Below are positions 12,139-12,301 of a stretch of DNA of 12,301 bases, in pieces. The position numbers were made by a program, and so were the translations under genes. Source of the stretch: Bacillota bacterium (GTDB lineage Bacteria; Bacillota; Sulfobacillia; JAJZYS01; JAJYTV01); the NCBI GenBank assembly GCA_021810725.1, contig JAJZIE010000056.1, forward strand, positions 1 through 12,301, read 5' to 3'. Position 1 is the stretch's first letter, and each line of letters begins with the position of its first letter. The notes under the pieces are model-generated. The model searched no databases, was not told where the DNA came from, and saw nothing but the letters and a program-made list of their open reading frames with translations.

Positions 12139-12301
12139 ACAGTTCACTTGAAACCAGGGCGAATCTACTCTAACCTTACTGGCTTGGAAAGGTTGATTGG
12201 GATTGGTGAGGCAGCCAAAGCGTTAGGTGTCGCTCACGACACTCAGATGGTAGGAAGCGCAGGGCAAGCTGATACCCGAACACACGGCCGGGAAGCATCT
12301 C
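12139..12301 (+). mobile_element. Edge of a decayed IS607-type element (runs off the window)
   Basis: After the channel stop the sequence becomes visibly less GC-rich and encodes the start of an IS607-type recombinase. An inverted repeat AACCTT (12172-12177) and AAGGTT (12189-12194), loop 11, lies at the start of the relic gene. The exact left end is not identifiable, because IS607 elements lack terminal inverted repeats and usually make no target duplication. The remainder lies beyond the window. Confidence 0.55.
12184..12301 (+). pseudogene. IS607-type serine recombinase OrfA N-terminus, frameshifted and with a stop
   Basis: From TTG 12184 the frame reads LERLIGIGEAAKALGVAHDT, the MerR-like helix-turn-helix start typical of IS607 OrfA (TnpA serine recombinase). 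At 12241 the frame breaks; from 12242 a different frame reads LRW, a TAG stop, then EAQGKLIPEHTAGKHL. The family has a continuous DTLRRWEAEGKLIPERT-like stretch here. The simplest history is loss of two bases in a CTCT run plus TGG to TAG (and CGG to TGG), so the gene is dead. The part encoding the catalytic serine domain, if it survives, and any tnpB are outside the window. The start codon is uncertain (TTG 12184 or TTG 12193). Confidence 0.65.

Noticed and set aside
1..12301. tRNA, rRNA, CRISPR array, toxin-antitoxin or phage-defence genes
   Set aside because: No cloverleaf or rRNA-like tract, no regularly spaced repeats and no defence-type domains were seen on either strand.

Overview
The window is a gene-dense, GC-rich bacterial chromosome segment with eleven clear protein genes plus the start of a decayed mobile-element gene at the right edge. 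The mix points to a high-GC, deep-branching Bacillota lineage: a YerB-type DUF3048 lipoprotein, a kumamolisin-type sedolisin, LutABC, a YqjM-type old yellow enzyme and a COG4087 soluble P-type-ATPase-like protein. An actinobacterial or Chloroflexota host is not excluded, and no rRNA or tRNA is present to settle it. Non-AUG starts are common: four GTG, two TTG and one probable CTG, against four ATG.

Bases 1-4134 (+ strand) form one tight operon. It holds the C-terminal part of a molybdenum-cofactor hydroxylase large subunit, a COG4087 HAD protein that overlaps it by four bases, and then lutB, lutA and lutC. Gaps are 1-21 bases or 4-base overlaps. The lut genes predict oxidation of L-lactate or a related 2-hydroxy acid to the 2-oxo acid. 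The Moco enzyme suggests that a second organic oxidation is made together with it.

Bases 4150-7420 (- strand) carry, in transcription order, a sedolisin (S53) protease, a YqjM-type ene-reductase with its own candidate promoter, and a HAD-IB phosphatase that appears to start with CTG. The HAD gene is convergent with lutC, and both stop codons lie in one inverted repeat.

Bases 7421-7740 separate the divergent sedolisin and acetyl-CoA synthetase genes and contain small hairpins but no recognised gene. acs (7741-9771) ends at a textbook intrinsic terminator. A structured leader then precedes a DUF3048 lipoprotein gene, which is followed after one base by a DUF72 gene. A perfect 12-bp hairpin lies between DUF72 and a small two-helix channel gene, and its 3' arm contains the channel's ribosome-binding site. 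The channel resembles the non-selective NaK channel, with filter TLGDA.

After 12139 the composition becomes less GC-rich. The sequence then encodes the N-terminal helix-turn-helix of an IS607-type recombinase, broken by a two-base deletion and a stop codon.

Metabolically, lut and acs feed pyruvate and acetyl-CoA from lactate and acetate. No defence system, CRISPR array or prophage is visible. The least ordinary parts are the Moco/HAD/lut operon, the CTG start, the NaK-like channel with its SD-sequestering hairpin, and the recombinase relic.
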